The notes under the pieces are model-generated. The model was not told where the DNA came from. It worked only from the letters and a program-made list of their open reading frames with translations, and made no database searches. Below, piece by piece: positions 1 through 10,230 of a DNA stretch of 60,000 bases (the stretch's first letter is position 1; each line of letters opens with the position of its first letter). Origin of the DNA: Diphasiastrum complanatum (lineage: Eukaryota; Streptophyta; Lycopodiopsida; Lycopodiales; Lycopodiaceae); the NCBI GenBank assembly GCA_029204225.1, contig CM055092.1, positions 42,413,760 through 42,473,759 of the forward strand, read 5' to 3'. Both the position numbers and the translations under genes were made by a program.

Positions 1-1
1 T

Positions 2-800
2 TTTGAGGAAACATTCGCACTCGTAGCTAAGATGGTGACTATACGTTCTATCATTGCTATTTATGCTTTCTATGGTTGGAAGATCCAGCAAATGGACGTT
101 AAATATGCTTTTCTTAATGGAGTGCTAGATGAAGAGGTGTACTTAGTACAACCTCAAGGATTTGTTGAGCCAGGGAGAGAGCATCTTGTTTTAAGCTCAA
201 CAAATCCATTTATGGATTGAAGCAAGCACCACGGGCATGGTACTCTTGTATTGATGAACACTTCAAGCAAAGGGGAATGGTAAAGAGTGATGTTGATCCT
301 AATCTTTACATTCTAAGACAAGATTCAGATATAGTGTTCATTGTCTTGTACATGGATGATTTGATTATTACAGGAAGTAATGAGAGGTTAATTGATGAAA
401 TCAAATCAGATCTTTCCAATGCTTTTGACATGAGTGATCTAGGATTGATGCACTATTGTCTTGGCATTGAAGTATGGCAAAAGGAAGACATGGTCTTTCT
501 TACACAAAGCAAATATGCACGAGATTTGGTTTATAAGTTCAATATGCAGGATTGTAAGCCTTTGAGTACACCTATGGATGTCAACATGAAGGTTATTGCA
601 TATGATGAATATGAGAAAGTGGATACTAAATCCAATTTTGCATGCTCGAACCAAGCACATCAAAATACACTATCATTTTGTTTGAGAGAAAATGCTTGAT
701 GGAGCCATTGATCTTGTTTTTTGTAAATTTGAAGATCAAATGGCAGATATTTTTACTAAGTCAGTAGATGTAAATTTGAGAGGTTTCGTACTCTAGTAGG
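2..800 (+). pseudogene. Ty1/copia reverse transcriptase and RNase H tail (relic, cut by window start)
   Basis: The frame opens at base 2 inside the copia RT domain. QQMDVKYAFLNG, YGLKQAPRAWYS and the active-site box YMDDLIITG are readable. A frameshift near base 190 separates the first block from the rest. The RT runs to about base 628, where most of RNase H is missing. The text then resumes with the RNase H tail (TKHIKIHYHFV, DIFTKS) to about 800. In the family this enzyme copies element RNA into DNA inside a cytoplasmic particle. Here the frameshift, the internal deletion and in-frame stops make it non-functional. The part upstream of the window is unseen. The copia call is firm because the order and wording of the RT boxes are characteristic. 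Confidence 0.9.
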
Positions 801-818
801 AATAGAAGAATGTAATTT

Positions 819-834
819 TATCATTGAGGGAGAA
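819..834 (+). promoter_or_regulatory. polypurine tract before copia 3' LTR
   Basis: The purine-rich run TTGAGGGAGAA lies immediately before the TGTTAG that opens the LTR. This is where plus-strand DNA synthesis is primed in LTR elements. Its position directly after the RNase H tail fits. Confidence 0.6.
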
Positions 835-1068
835 TGTTAGAAATCAGAAATTTAATTCATTGTTATTGTTTACGATGTACATTAATGTTGATAGTTGTTA
901 CCAGCTGTAATTAGTCGTAGGCTAGTCTATTAGTCTACTTGTAAGTTTTCTCTCTCTATCAGGGTTCAAGGTTCATTTGTACATTTTACATTTTAGTATG
1001 ATATAGTGTGATACAGTGATAGTGCTTGTTCCTCTTTCGCCTTATTGTGGTGAATGCTTGATGTTGCA
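835..1068 (+). repeat. copia LTR (3', putative end)
   Basis: The LTR begins TGTTAGAAAT just after the purine tract. It probably ends at the TTGCA at 1064-1068, giving about 234 bp, which is a usual size for small plant copia LTRs. Gypsy coding sequence starts about ten bases later. No second copy of this LTR is in the window, so the right edge is a judgement from the terminal CA and the change to gypsy coding text. Confidence 0.55.
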
Positions 1069-1078
1069 TATCTGATTT

Positions 1079-2479
1079 TTGACACATACTTTACCTTTAA
1101 TACCTGATGCGGTTCCAAAGGTTACAAAGTTCTATCGCTGTAATCCTAATGTTGCGGATCTGATAAAGAAAGAGCTTAAGAGATTGAGAGTGATGCAATT
1201 TGCTTTTAAAGATTATCTACAATTTTTTTTTGAAATTTACTTGGATGACCTTGGAGTCCATAGCTCAGATACAGACCACCTGGATCGATTGGAAAAAGTA
1301 TTCAAACGTTGTTGCAAGTATCAAATTTTCTTAAATCCAAAAAAGTGCCATATATGGGTTTCCTACGGAGTTGTTATTGGACATGTGATATCAAGACATG
1401 GCATTGCCATGGATTATTCTAAAATCAAGCCTATTGTGAAATTGCCACCACTAACAACAATTCGTGGAGTTTATGTGTTTATGGGTCATGTGAACTATCA
1501 TCGAATTATATTATCTTCTTTGCGGATTTAGCAAGATCTAAATACAAACTGACTATTGTTTCTATTTGGACAATAGAGGCGTTAGAAGCCTTTGAAAAGT
1601 TAAAAAATGCATTAGCCTCAACATTGATACTGCATTCTCCAGATTGGACGATTGAGTTTCATATTCACATTGATGTCTTGAAATATGCAATTGGATTAGT
1701 TTTGACCCAACCAGGTGAATATAAGAAGGAATATCCAATATGATTTGCAAACAGACAGCTTACAGATCCAGAGAAGAACTATTTAACAACCATCTGTACG
1801 GAAATTTCGTCATTACCTCATGGAAACGCACTTTGCGTTTTATACAAATCACCAACCGTTACTTTACTTGGTAAACAAGACGTGCAATACTGGGCGTATT
1901 GCAAGATGGTTACTGTTATTGACTGAATTTGACTTCCAAATTGTGGCTCGTAAGGGAAAGCAACATTATCTAGCTGACCACGTTTCACAAATTGAATCTG
2001 CACCAGCTAATACTGAAGTGGATGATGAATTATCAGGTGTTGCATTATTCCATGTAGAAGCAATGCCTGAGTGGGCAACGGATATTGTTGAGTACCTGAT
2101 GCTAGGACAATCAAATGACTCTTTGACAAAAGTACAGAAGAGATAATTGATTCATAAGACTCAACCTTATCAATTGATTGTAGGACAGATGTATCGTCAT
2201 GGATCAGACAATATTCTACGTAAAATTGAGTTTTTAATACCATCTTTACACATAGCAACAACAGAGCGGTTAAATGATGACAAGTCCTTACACCTATGTC
2301 ATGAAGATTTGCACAAATTGTGTGAGAGTCGATTGATGGCAGTCCATGCGTTAGCAGTAGAGAAAGCCCACCGGAAGGCATGGCAGGATCGTCGATTACA
2401 CAAAAAGGACCTGAAAGAAGGAGATCTAGCACTGATGTACAAAACCAAGCTGATGAAGGGGAAGTCTAAAATCACGTGA
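1079..2479 (+). pseudogene. Ty3/gypsy pol relic, family 2 (RT - RNase H - integrase tail)
   Basis: The text enters at the N-terminal RT lead (LIKKELKRLR). It jumps at about 1196 to the thumb side with the active site YLDD at 1238-1249, so roughly the palm segment between is missing. RNase H follows (LHSPDWTIEFHI, FYTNHQPLLYLVNK) with a stop at 1741. The integrase zinc-binding arm is cut: at about 2220 the frame passes from GSDNILR straight to the C-terminal region (FLIPSLHIATTERL, HKKDLKEGDLALMYKTK). The integrase core with its DDE triad is therefore absent. Wording is very close to element B at 18479-20650, so the two belong to one family. It ends at the stop at 2479. Non-functional. Confidence 0.88.
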
Positions 2480-3967
2480 GAGCTATGATCATGCTCTAGT
2501 TTCAGGCCTAATCTTGTGAATAATCATTAATGGTGAATACTGGATTTTAACTTTGTCAATTTTGGTGAAGATTTGCTATCTTTATCTATCTTCTTGATTT
2601 CTTGAGTATTTTCTTGCTTTCATGCAATTTCTATGCTTATTTGACGTTTAAGAATGGATTAGATGTTTCAATACTAAGATTGGCACATGACATTCATAGT
2701 TTCAAACTCAGCTAACTTAAGAACAACTATCAATTTGTTATTCACATTCTCATTTGTAATACTATAAAATTCTAGTATGAATATTAATAAATGATTAATG
2801 TGATCAACATATTGTTGGAACTGTCATGAGCTACACATTCTCCATTTGAGCAATACACGTCATTGATATGAAATGGAATACCCACTATTTTTGGCATGCC
2901 CTGTGAAAAATGAAAAAGCTAATTATGTTGAGTCTAGGGGTTTGATAAATTTGTCTATGTCCATCCATGTGTGAGTAGGTGATAGGGCCAATTTTGGCTT
3001 AGGAGGCAACTCGAGTAAGTACACTTGTAATTCCATGACTAGGCCAAAAGTAACATTTGATGTGGCTCGAGCTAGCTTAGGCTTGCTACAAGTTCCAAGG
3101 TTAGGTTGGATATGTGACTCATTCTTATGTTTTGGCATGAGATCTAGTGACCAATCAAAAGAGATAAGCTTGAGGACTTTGGTGACTGAAAGATTGGAGT
3201 TTGTGGAAGGGACTATGTTGCTTCGGCGTATCGAGTGGAGGTGGCATCTATTAAATGCCAATATCCATCAATCATCAATTTGTATACTTCTAGGTAACTA
3301 TGACTTTCGCAATGTCGTGCCCTAATCAGATTACCACTAGGAAGTAAATTGTGATGGAACTCTAGGGTGTAGAAATTATATCATAGGATTTCCCTTCTAT
3401 ACAACTGGCAAACATCGTCGAGCGACGTCAAAAGTTGGTACTACACCCCTCTCATGCATAACCATCCAATCTATATTTGTTTGGAATCTTATTTGTTAAT
3501 AAGGAGCATTACCCTTCTGTTCTTTACAAGATCCCCTAATCTCTAGAGACTGCTCATAATTTCTCAGGTTCGGCATATTGCTTTCAAGATCTAGGGTGGT
3601 TTTGGGATACTAGCATGTGATCTAAGATCATGCCTCCACATAAGATATAGGTCCCCATCATGTAATCTCTGAAGGGTATGGTTTTGCTACAAGGATTATA
3701 TTGGATGTGCTCGAAAATTGTTCGTGAAGTATCAATACCCGTGAAAGCCACTGGTATTTGAAAGATTCTATAACTCAATTCATCTTGTCTACTCTACTCA
3801 TATGATTGATAAAATAACAGTTCATATGAAAATAGTCATCAATCATTCAAAGTATAGCATGGAAATATCTCTATAAGAAATGGTTTAGTGCTCGTCGAAC
3901 TTATTTTATCATGTATTCCATGTTTTGTTGGATTTATCTCCTCTATTCTCCTAGATCCCATGTTAGC
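2480..3967. other. unassigned sequence between two gypsy relics
   Basis: About 1.5 kb between the family-2 relic and the next gypsy copy. Open frames of about 100 codons exist on both strands around 2923-3325, but they oppose each other and show no domain. A minus-strand stretch at 3584-3790 has protein-like composition and is listed separately. I see no LTR, RNA gene or tandem repeat. Confidence 0.5.
3584..3790 (-). pseudogene. unrecognised open stretch, possible decayed ORF
   Basis: On the minus strand about 64 codons stay open from an ATG at 3778, reading into phrases such as FQIPVAFTGIDTSR and FEHIQYNPCSK. Stops then follow in every frame. The residue mix looks more like a true protein than chance DNA, but I do not recognise the family and there is no splice or promoter evidence. 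It could be a fragment of a retroelement ORF or of a host gene. Confidence 0.2.
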
Positions 3968-5530
3968 TTGAGCAGGCAACCGGTGCTAGCTGAAGTAAAC
4001 TATACAACTACCGAGAGAAAAGCATTGGCGATGGTCTATGCGGTACAACAACCACGACATTATTTATTAGGCCAAACCTTTGCATTCTACACAGACCATC
4101 AAGCACTTCTATATATTGTTAATAAGTCCTGTAAGATGGGACGAATAGCTCGATGGCTACTGATTTTGGAGGAATTTAATTTCCGTGTAGTTGTTTGGAA
4201 AGGGACCCAACATTTCATGGCGGATCACCTTTCTAGACTACCAAGTGCTGAAGAAGCAATTGCACTGGTCAACGATGATCTTCCTGATGCATGCCTTTTT
4301 CAGATCATGCTACACCCTTATGGGCTGAGGAGATCACTCAGTTCCTCACAACAGGCAGACTGAAAGAAGGCCTGAGTACAACGGGAAAAAACAAATTCTA
4401 CTAAAAGCAGCACCCTTTCAGTTAATAGCAGGACAACTTTACAAAAGGGGCATTGACGGCATTATTCGACGATGTGCTTATGAATCTGAGATACAACCGA
4501 TAATATCTCAGGCTCATGAGGGTGGTCATTGGGGGTGGCCACTTTTCTGCTTAAGCCACATCAAAGATTATCCTTCGAGTAGGATTGTGGTGGCCATCTT
4601 TGTTTAAAGACACGTTTGTTGTCATTAAAGCATGTGATGTCTGTCAATGAGCAAAGAAAAATACCAAAGCAGACTTCACACCATTGACTTTCATTATAGA
4701 AGGCGAAGCCTTCCATCAGTGGGAGATTGACTTCGTTGGACCAATCAGTCCAGCAGCAAAACACACCCAAGCTCACTACATCCTCATAGCCACAGATTAC
4801 GCCACTAAGTGGGTTGAGGCTCGAGCAACGAAGGACGCCAACGCAAAAACACTCTCATGTTGTCATTGATAACCTCCTACGCCATTACCTTGTTGTTCAC
4901 AGAAAAAGTACACCGTACTACCCTAGATGTAATGGCCAGGCTGAATCAACTAACAAGACGATCTGTAAAATTTTGACTAAAATAGTTGAAACCAGTCGTT
5001 CTGATTGGGAAACAAAACTTTTCTCAGTTGTTTGGGCTTACCGCACCACCCCAAAGAAAGCCACTGGGTGGGTTACCCCTTTCCACTTAGTATATGGTCA
5101 AGAGGCGGTAATGTCAGTAGAATTCTTAGTCCCATCATTACGAGTCATGGAAGCTTAATCAACAGATCTCTGTGAAAAAGCTGCAATCAAACAACAACTC
5201 AAAACTAGGCTATTTACGTTAGCCCAATTATGTGAGACGAGACTAATATCTTATCACGCACAACTAGTTAACAAACGACGCCAAAAGGCCTGGCATGACC
5301 GTCACCTGCGCAATAAAGATCTACACTTAGGTGACCAGGTGCTTCTTTATACATCAAAGAAGCATCTCGACAAATTGAAATTCAAAAGTGAGGGGCCATA
5401 TGTTATTAATAAAATCTTCCTAATGTTGTAGTCCAGTTGCAAACAATTGACGGGATACTCCTCGACACTGTCGTAAATGATGGTCGTCTAAGGCGATATT
5501 ACGAAGAGTTGTCCTTTGTTGACCCAATTT
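3968..5530 (+). pseudogene. Ty3/gypsy pol relic, family 1 (RNase H - integrase), copy G
   Basis: Starts abruptly inside RNase H (LSRQPVLAEVNYTTTER) and keeps FYTDHQALLYIVNKS and HFMADHLSRLPSAEE. Frameshifts near 4310 and several stops break the integrase zinc arm (4440-4680). The core resumes with DFVGPISPAAK and ATDYATKWVEA. At about 4850 some 90 bases are missing compared with element E; these include the segment with the central catalytic Asp. The core then continues with VIDNLLRHYLVVHRKS and NGQAESTNK to the C-terminal region, ending near 5530 (VDPI then stop). This is the same family as A and E. The 5' half is not here. It cannot encode an active integrase. Confidence 0.88.
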
Positions 5531-6190
5531 AACATCTTTTCCCTTGTAAATATTATACTTTTTATTTATTTATTTATTTATTTTATTATTTTCTTATTTT
5601 CTCTTATTTTCTTGCTTGTACTTCTCGTTTTGCATGCCTATTGTTCACCTAGTTCCTTGTTTATACTTCAGACCATTACTTATGTACTTTGTATGCATTT
5701 TTCTTTTTCTATACATACTCATGGGTCATGGATGTTCTACATCAAAAAATGATAGGCTATACCATAGGCAATGATTCTCACACTTTAGCCACCTCATCTC
5801 TGTCTGACTGGTATCTCAGGCATACAAACATTTCTGGAGATACCCCTTTTCATAAGAACTTCTACTCTGAGCCACAGTCATATTTTTCCTTTGAAGTTCT
5901 TCACTTGCATCAAACAGATCCATTCCTTCATAATGAGGTTTTCTCAAATCTCAACCGGAGCACTAAGCTCAAATCTCAACCGGAGCACTCAACTCAAATC
6001 TCAACGGGAGCACTAAGCTCAAATCTCAACCGGAGCACTTCTCTCGAATCTCAAATGGAGCATTTTGTTCAGATCTCGGCCGGAGGACCTAAATTCAAAT
6101 TTCACGAACCGGCACGTCCCATCTCGCTTGCCACCAGAAGAGGGCATCCATAAATGCCCTCACCACGACGCCATTCGCACCTCAGCGAAG
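5531..6190 (+). other. 3' region of gypsy copy G
   Basis: Non-coding tail after pol. It has a T-rich stretch at 5545-5620, then sequence shared with the tail of element E (57560-58400), including the common phrases GCACGTC and CACCTCAGCGAA. It holds a short minisatellite array, listed next. Homology to E fades just after 6210, so the LTR of this copy is not visible. Confidence 0.65.
5945..6090 (+). repeat. 25-bp minisatellite array, family-1 type
   Basis: Five to six tandem units of about 25 bp with core TCTCAACCGGAGCACT, separated by variable spacers such as AAGCTCAAA. The same core builds the longer arrays at 8390-8870, 9560-10075, 50580-51130, 57935-58290 and 58955-59250. Confidence 0.9.
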
Positions 6191-6630
6191 TGCAAACTCT
6201 AGCATTTTTTGGCGACGATCTGTTGGCATGTGAAGGTATATGGCAACAGTGGATCTAAGTGGATCTTGTTCGGGTGCTGATCAGTGGTTGATGATTGGAA
6301 GGGATGAAAGGAACACAAATACCTAACAAATTTTACTGGATGACCATTGAAATGGTTATTGAGAGATGAGTGTATGGTGGCACATATTTGAATGGAGTTG
6401 ATCACACACATAGAAAAATGGATGTTGTAACGACGCAGTTAGCAACAATGGTGAGTGATAGATGGCCTCGATGGTGCCGGGGCGGGTGAGGTCTGGGGCC
6501 TCCCGGCTGAGGCCCCGGTGTAGGGCTCTGGAGGACTGCGCTGGCCCCCAGCACTAAACAATATGACTTGTTTAAGATCAAACAGGTATTTCACAGGTCA
6601 AGTCACTAGTAGCTTCAACAAAGTTTTTGG
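6190..6630. other. unassigned sequence with a GC-rich hairpin
   Basis: No gene seen. The block at 6470-6560 is sharply GC-rich compared with its surroundings. It contains a perfect 8-bp stem, GGGGCCTC at 6495-6502 and GAGGCCCC at 6509-6516, around a 6-base loop. It could be the edge of an uncharacterised insertion. Confidence 0.5.
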
Positions 6631-6634
6631 ATTT

Positions 6635-7110
6635 TCTCAACAAAAACCTTCGCCTGACTAATATACGTTTTATCATAGTGTATTAACACTTTACATAGCT
6701 CAACGAAGGTTCTTGTTGGCGAAGGATGGTTCAATGAAGGTTCTGAAAGCAATTTGGGCGTGATTTGGACTTAGAACCTTCGCCACTATCCTTTTGATGG
6801 AGACTAACCTTCGCCGACTACAGATTGATGATTAGAGGGCTGGCGAAGATTAGGCATAGATTAGCATGGCAATAAGCGAAGGTTCAGAAGGCAATTTGGC
6901 ACTTTTGAGAGCTGAGAACGTTCACCGGACTAGTTATAGGTAATATTACCTTTGGTGACTTCACAGATACTTCAAAATAATGTTTTATGACTATTCTGAG
7001 CTGGGCAAAGATTAATGATATACTGGCGAAGCTTTATGAAGGTTGGCGAAGGTTCAAAGGACTTAAATTTATCTCTGAGTACTAGGAACGTTCGCCTGAC
7101 CACTTGCTGG
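6635..7110. repeat. diverged repeat cluster built on GCGAAGGTT / AACCTTCGC
   Basis: The motif AACCTTCGCC and its reverse complement recur many times in under 500 bp. Examples are near 6647, 6776, 6809, 6879, 7043 and, as AACGTTCGCC, 7086. Longer segments repeat too: CAATTTGGGCGTGATTTGG near 6754 resembles CAATTTGGCACTTTTGAG near 6892. The pattern suggests five or so decayed units about 100 bp long, each with an internal inverted repeat. Confidence 0.6.
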
Positions 7111-7379
7111 AATGTAGCGGCCATTGAGAAATCTTCATTTTTGAGAAATAGTTTTGTGGATAATAAGCACCTAGTTTTACGAAAGTGAACAAAGATCCAC
7201 GCTTTTCCAAGTGCCAAGCGGAACGACACAATGATAGCAAATGTTGTAAGATATAGCTTGAGATGCAGGTATTATTGAGGTACTATGTCCTGAGGACCTC
7301 TGTGAACAAGAGATTCAAAACCGAATCTCTATTTGGATTTCTGAATATTGTGTATTGGCACATTGGAAATCTTATCAGC

Positions 7380-7870
7380 ATGTGGAAAGACAAATAGATT
7401 TGAGGTTGTAGAAGGGGAGAAAAACTGTCAATTCTCTGTGGAGGTTGCTCTTGGTTGGACATTGTAGCGGATGACGGAATATCAATTTCACTTTCTTTTG
7501 ATAACGACTCATTTCATACTGTCTTTTTTCATTATGGAGTTGGTGTATTGTGCAGTAATTTAGAAGTTTGCAAGAAACTTCGAACAACAAGTTTAATTGT
7601 TGGTTGCAATGGTGCTCATGTTGTTGTCATGAGGATCCTTTCAGGAGTCATAAATAACGTGACGGGCAGGTAGGATCTTAGTTGGTTGCTTTGGACAGTC
7701 TTTGAAAATGCGTTTTCTGATACAGTCGGGACACACAGCATGGTACTGCGTCTTAACTGGACAATCAACCATGAAGTGGCCAGTTTCACCACAGATGAAA
7801 CATCTGGTGTGCAATGGCCCTTGTATAACGACAGAGGGATGTGGTTGATTACGTTACAGACGGGTGAGTG
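7380..7870 (-). pseudogene. gypsy gag zinc-knuckle fragment, family 1
   Basis: Read on the minus strand, 7640-7815 encodes a CCHC knuckle CFICGETGHFMVDC followed by CPDCIRKRIFKDCPKQP. This matches the gag tail of element E at 52898-53060 (CFICGETGHFMVDC, CPDCVRKHSFKDCPKQ). A stop follows in the ARHV region and the rest towards 7380 is decayed. In the family this part of Gag binds the element RNA during packaging. No gag N-terminus lies upstream on the minus strand; minisatellite takes its place. Orientation is opposite to the neighbouring copies G and A. Confidence 0.85.
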
Positions 7871-8062
7871 CGGTTTAAGCGAATGTTTGCGGTAGTGGCG
7901 GTGCTATGCGGAGGCAGTTGGTGTGTAGTCGTAATGGGGCGAGGGCGGACTACTACGTTAGAGACGGGTGAGTGCGGTTTAAGCGAATGTTTGCGGCAGT
8001 GGCGGTGCTATGCGGAGGCAGTTGGTGTGTAGTCGTAATGGGGCGAGGGTGGACTACTACGG
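7855..8062. repeat. 104-bp tandem duplication
   Basis: Two almost identical copies of a G-rich unit lie head to tail. The phrase GACGGGTGAGTGCGGTTTAA occurs at 7859 and again at 7963, and the copies agree through GTGTGTAGTCGTAATGGGGC. A truncated third start (GGGACGGGTGAAAA) follows at about 8065. It lies between the minus-strand gag fragment and its minisatellite. Confidence 0.85.
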
Positions 8063-8385
8063 TTGGGACGGGTGAAAATGGTGGTTCACGGTGGTAATGT
8101 GGATGTGGTTAGAGGGTGGCTGTTTGTGGATGGAATGCAGCCTAAGGTGAGGTACTACAGTGCAAGGGTGAATGGAGATGGGGTGTGTGTGCATGTGGTT
8201 GTAGCAGTCAGTGTGGATGTGAACGACTGATGGAGGTGTAAGGGGGTTGCGATGGAGTGCGAGGTGATCGTTAAAGGGCGGATGTGGCTTGAGTAGGTGA
8301 TAGGTTGCAATGGAAGGGTCTGTGGGCCGTTGTAAGGTAGTGGGAGGGTGGACAGTTGTGGTGGACCTGATTGCTTTGGTTGAGA
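8063..8385. other. G-rich low-complexity sequence
   Basis: The plus strand is rich in GTGG and GGTG words without a clear period. Minus-strand reading frames stay open and are rich in His and Pro, as expected from the composition. No domain is seen. Confidence 0.4.
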
Positions 8386-8870
8386 TCTGATCGAATTCCT
8401 TCAGTCGAGATCTGATAGGGATCCATCGGTCGAGATCTAACACAGGAGGCATCGGTCGAGAGCTGACTGATAGCATCGTCGAGATCTAACTGATGGCGTC
8501 GGTCGAGAACTGATTGATAGCATCGGTCGAGATCTGACACAGGAGGTCGGTCAAGAGCTGACTGATAGCGTCGGTCGAGATCTAACACAGGAGGCGTCGG
8601 TCGAAAGCTGACTGATAGCGTCGGTCGAGATCTAATTGATGGCGGCGATCGAGATCTGACTGATAGCGTCAGTCGAGATCTAATTGATGGCGTCGATCGA
8701 GATCTGACTGATAACGTCGATCGAGATCTGACACAAGAGGCGTCGGTTGAGAGCTGACTGATAGCGTCACTCAAGATCTAACTGATGGCGTCAGTTGAGA
8801 TCTAACACATGGTCGTCGATCAAGATTGGAATGAGGCCGTCGGTTGAGATCTGATTGATGAGTGGTGTAG
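8386..8870 (-). repeat. 24-bp minisatellite array, inverted orientation
   Basis: About twenty tandem units of the plus-strand form CGGTCGAGATCTGACTGATAG, that is, the reverse complement of the family-1 core TCTCGACCG. Spacing between successive TCGAGA cores is 24 bp where units are intact. The array belongs to the minus-strand gag relic at 7380-7870, sitting where that element's gag leader would be. Minus-strand frames stay open because the period is a multiple of three. Confidence 0.9.
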
Positions 8871-9277
8871 ATCTTGCATACTCTCTTACTTTCCAGTTCT
8901 TGATTGTTCTTGGGAATTCTAAGCATCAAGAAATGAGTGTTTCTTGATTCTTGGACTGTCAATGCTATTAAGAATCTAGTTTCTTGTTTCTTGTTCAGTA
9001 GTTAATCTTGTTATTGATTGATTTCCGATTCAGTAGATAGTGTAGGTCTGACCTTGTTCCAAAACGTTGATCCTCTTGAGCTAAAGATGGTTACATGGTC
9101 AGTTTCTGCATGTAGCTGAGCATTGGAACTGTGTCTCCCACTAACAGGTTGGGAAATACATGTTGAAATCTGAGTAACGCTTCTGCTTTGGAACTGTTCT
9201 AATAAGAAGAAAAACCATAAAGAAGAGGTAAAGAAATCACCAAAATCGTGTTCACAGATTCAGAGAATCTATGAACA
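8870..9277 (+). repeat. 3' part of the 5' LTR of gypsy element A
   Basis: This stretch aligns along its length with 49860-50309 before element E; shared phrases include TTGATTGTTCTTGGG, AAAACGTTGATC and TGCATGTAGCTGAG. Both copies end in GAACA directly before a priming site, which marks the LTR edge at 9277. The left part of the LTR is replaced by the inverted minisatellite at about 8870. Confidence 0.65.
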
Positions 9278-9279
9278 TT

Positions 9280-9292
9280 TGACGCCATTCCA
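9280..9292 (+). promoter_or_regulatory. primer binding site of gypsy element A (degenerate)
   Basis: TGACGCCATTCC starts two bases after the LTR. With TGGCACCATTTCC in element E it points to an ancestral TGGCGCC-type site, as used by Tat/Athila-like plant gypsy elements (probably tRNA-Asp). Both surviving copies have point changes. Confidence 0.5.
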
Positions 9293-9559
9293 CAGCTACA
9301 CAAACGTTAAACCAAGCCAAATCTCTTTCATCTGTGTTGCGAAACAATCGCCCTGAGATCTCCTACACATTCATTATAGAGCCCCCCACTTCGGTCCTGA
9401 CCGACGTGCCGCTCATTTCTCAACCGAGGTCTCACGATCCTTACCAAGCTGAACTCCACGACTCAAGTCTGGATCAGACTGCTACCTACTACCTCTAGAC
9501 CGAGCCACTACTTCAATATCCTGACATGTCCTGAGTTTCACCTCAACCTATGTTTATCA

Positions 9560-10075
9560 TTCAAATCTCAACCAGAGTCATATGTCCAAATTTTGATCGA
9601 AGACCTCTTTGCCATCTTGACCAAAGGAAATCTTCAAATCTCAACCAGATCCTTCAGTCATGATCTCATCCGAAGCGTTCCTTTGCATCTTGACCGAAGT
9701 CTTCAGTTAGATCTCGATCGGACCCTTCAGTCCTGATCTCAACCGAAGCACTTCTTTCAAATCTCAACCGAAGTGCTTCTTTCAAATCTCAACTGGAGCA
9801 CTTGCTCGCATCTCAACCAAAATGTTCAGTTAGATCTCAACCGGTGCGTTTTCGTTAGATCTCAGCTGGTGCACTTCTCTCGAATCTCAACCGGAGGCCA
9901 CAGTCAGATCTCAACTGACATCTTCTATTGACATCTCAACCGACGACCTCGCGTCAAAACTCAACCGGCGACCTCGCGTTAGATCTCGACCGACGACCTC
10001 GCATCAGATCTCGATCGACGCCCTCGCGTCAGTTCTCGACCGACGGATACTCTCAGATCTCAACCGATCCTTAGA
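9560..10075 (+). repeat. 24-25 bp minisatellite array in the gag leader of element A
   Basis: About twenty units with core ATCTCAACCGAAGCACTT, drifting to ATCTCGACCGACGACCTCGC towards the right end. The array lies between the priming site and the gag start at 10231. It is in the same place as the array before gag of element E (50580-51130). Confidence 0.9.
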
Positions 10076-10230
10076 CCGTCCAGTCCATATTCAACCGCAT
10101 TACAGTCATTGCGACCACTCGTAATGACTGCATTGATCCCTAGTGACCATGCTGCACCGTGGGAACCACATCCAACCGTAGAGAATACATTCACCAATTT
10201 ACATAATCCTACGATGCTCTACAAGTTGTT

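Noticed and set aside
2923-3325. Overlapping open frames on both strands (112 and 96 codons)
   Set aside because: They oppose each other, have no domain and no splice or promoter signals; probably chance.
5516-5752. Hydrophobic 78-codon frame resembling a membrane protein
   Set aside because: It comes from a T-rich low-complexity stretch in the 3' region of gypsy G.
6495-6516. Helitron 3' end
   Set aside because: The hairpin is good but it is not followed closely by CTRR-T, and no Rep/helicase or matching 5' TC end was seen.
8057-8962. Long minus-strand frames rich in Arg-Ser and Asp
   Set aside because: They follow the 24-bp minisatellite; every frame is open because the period is a multiple of three.
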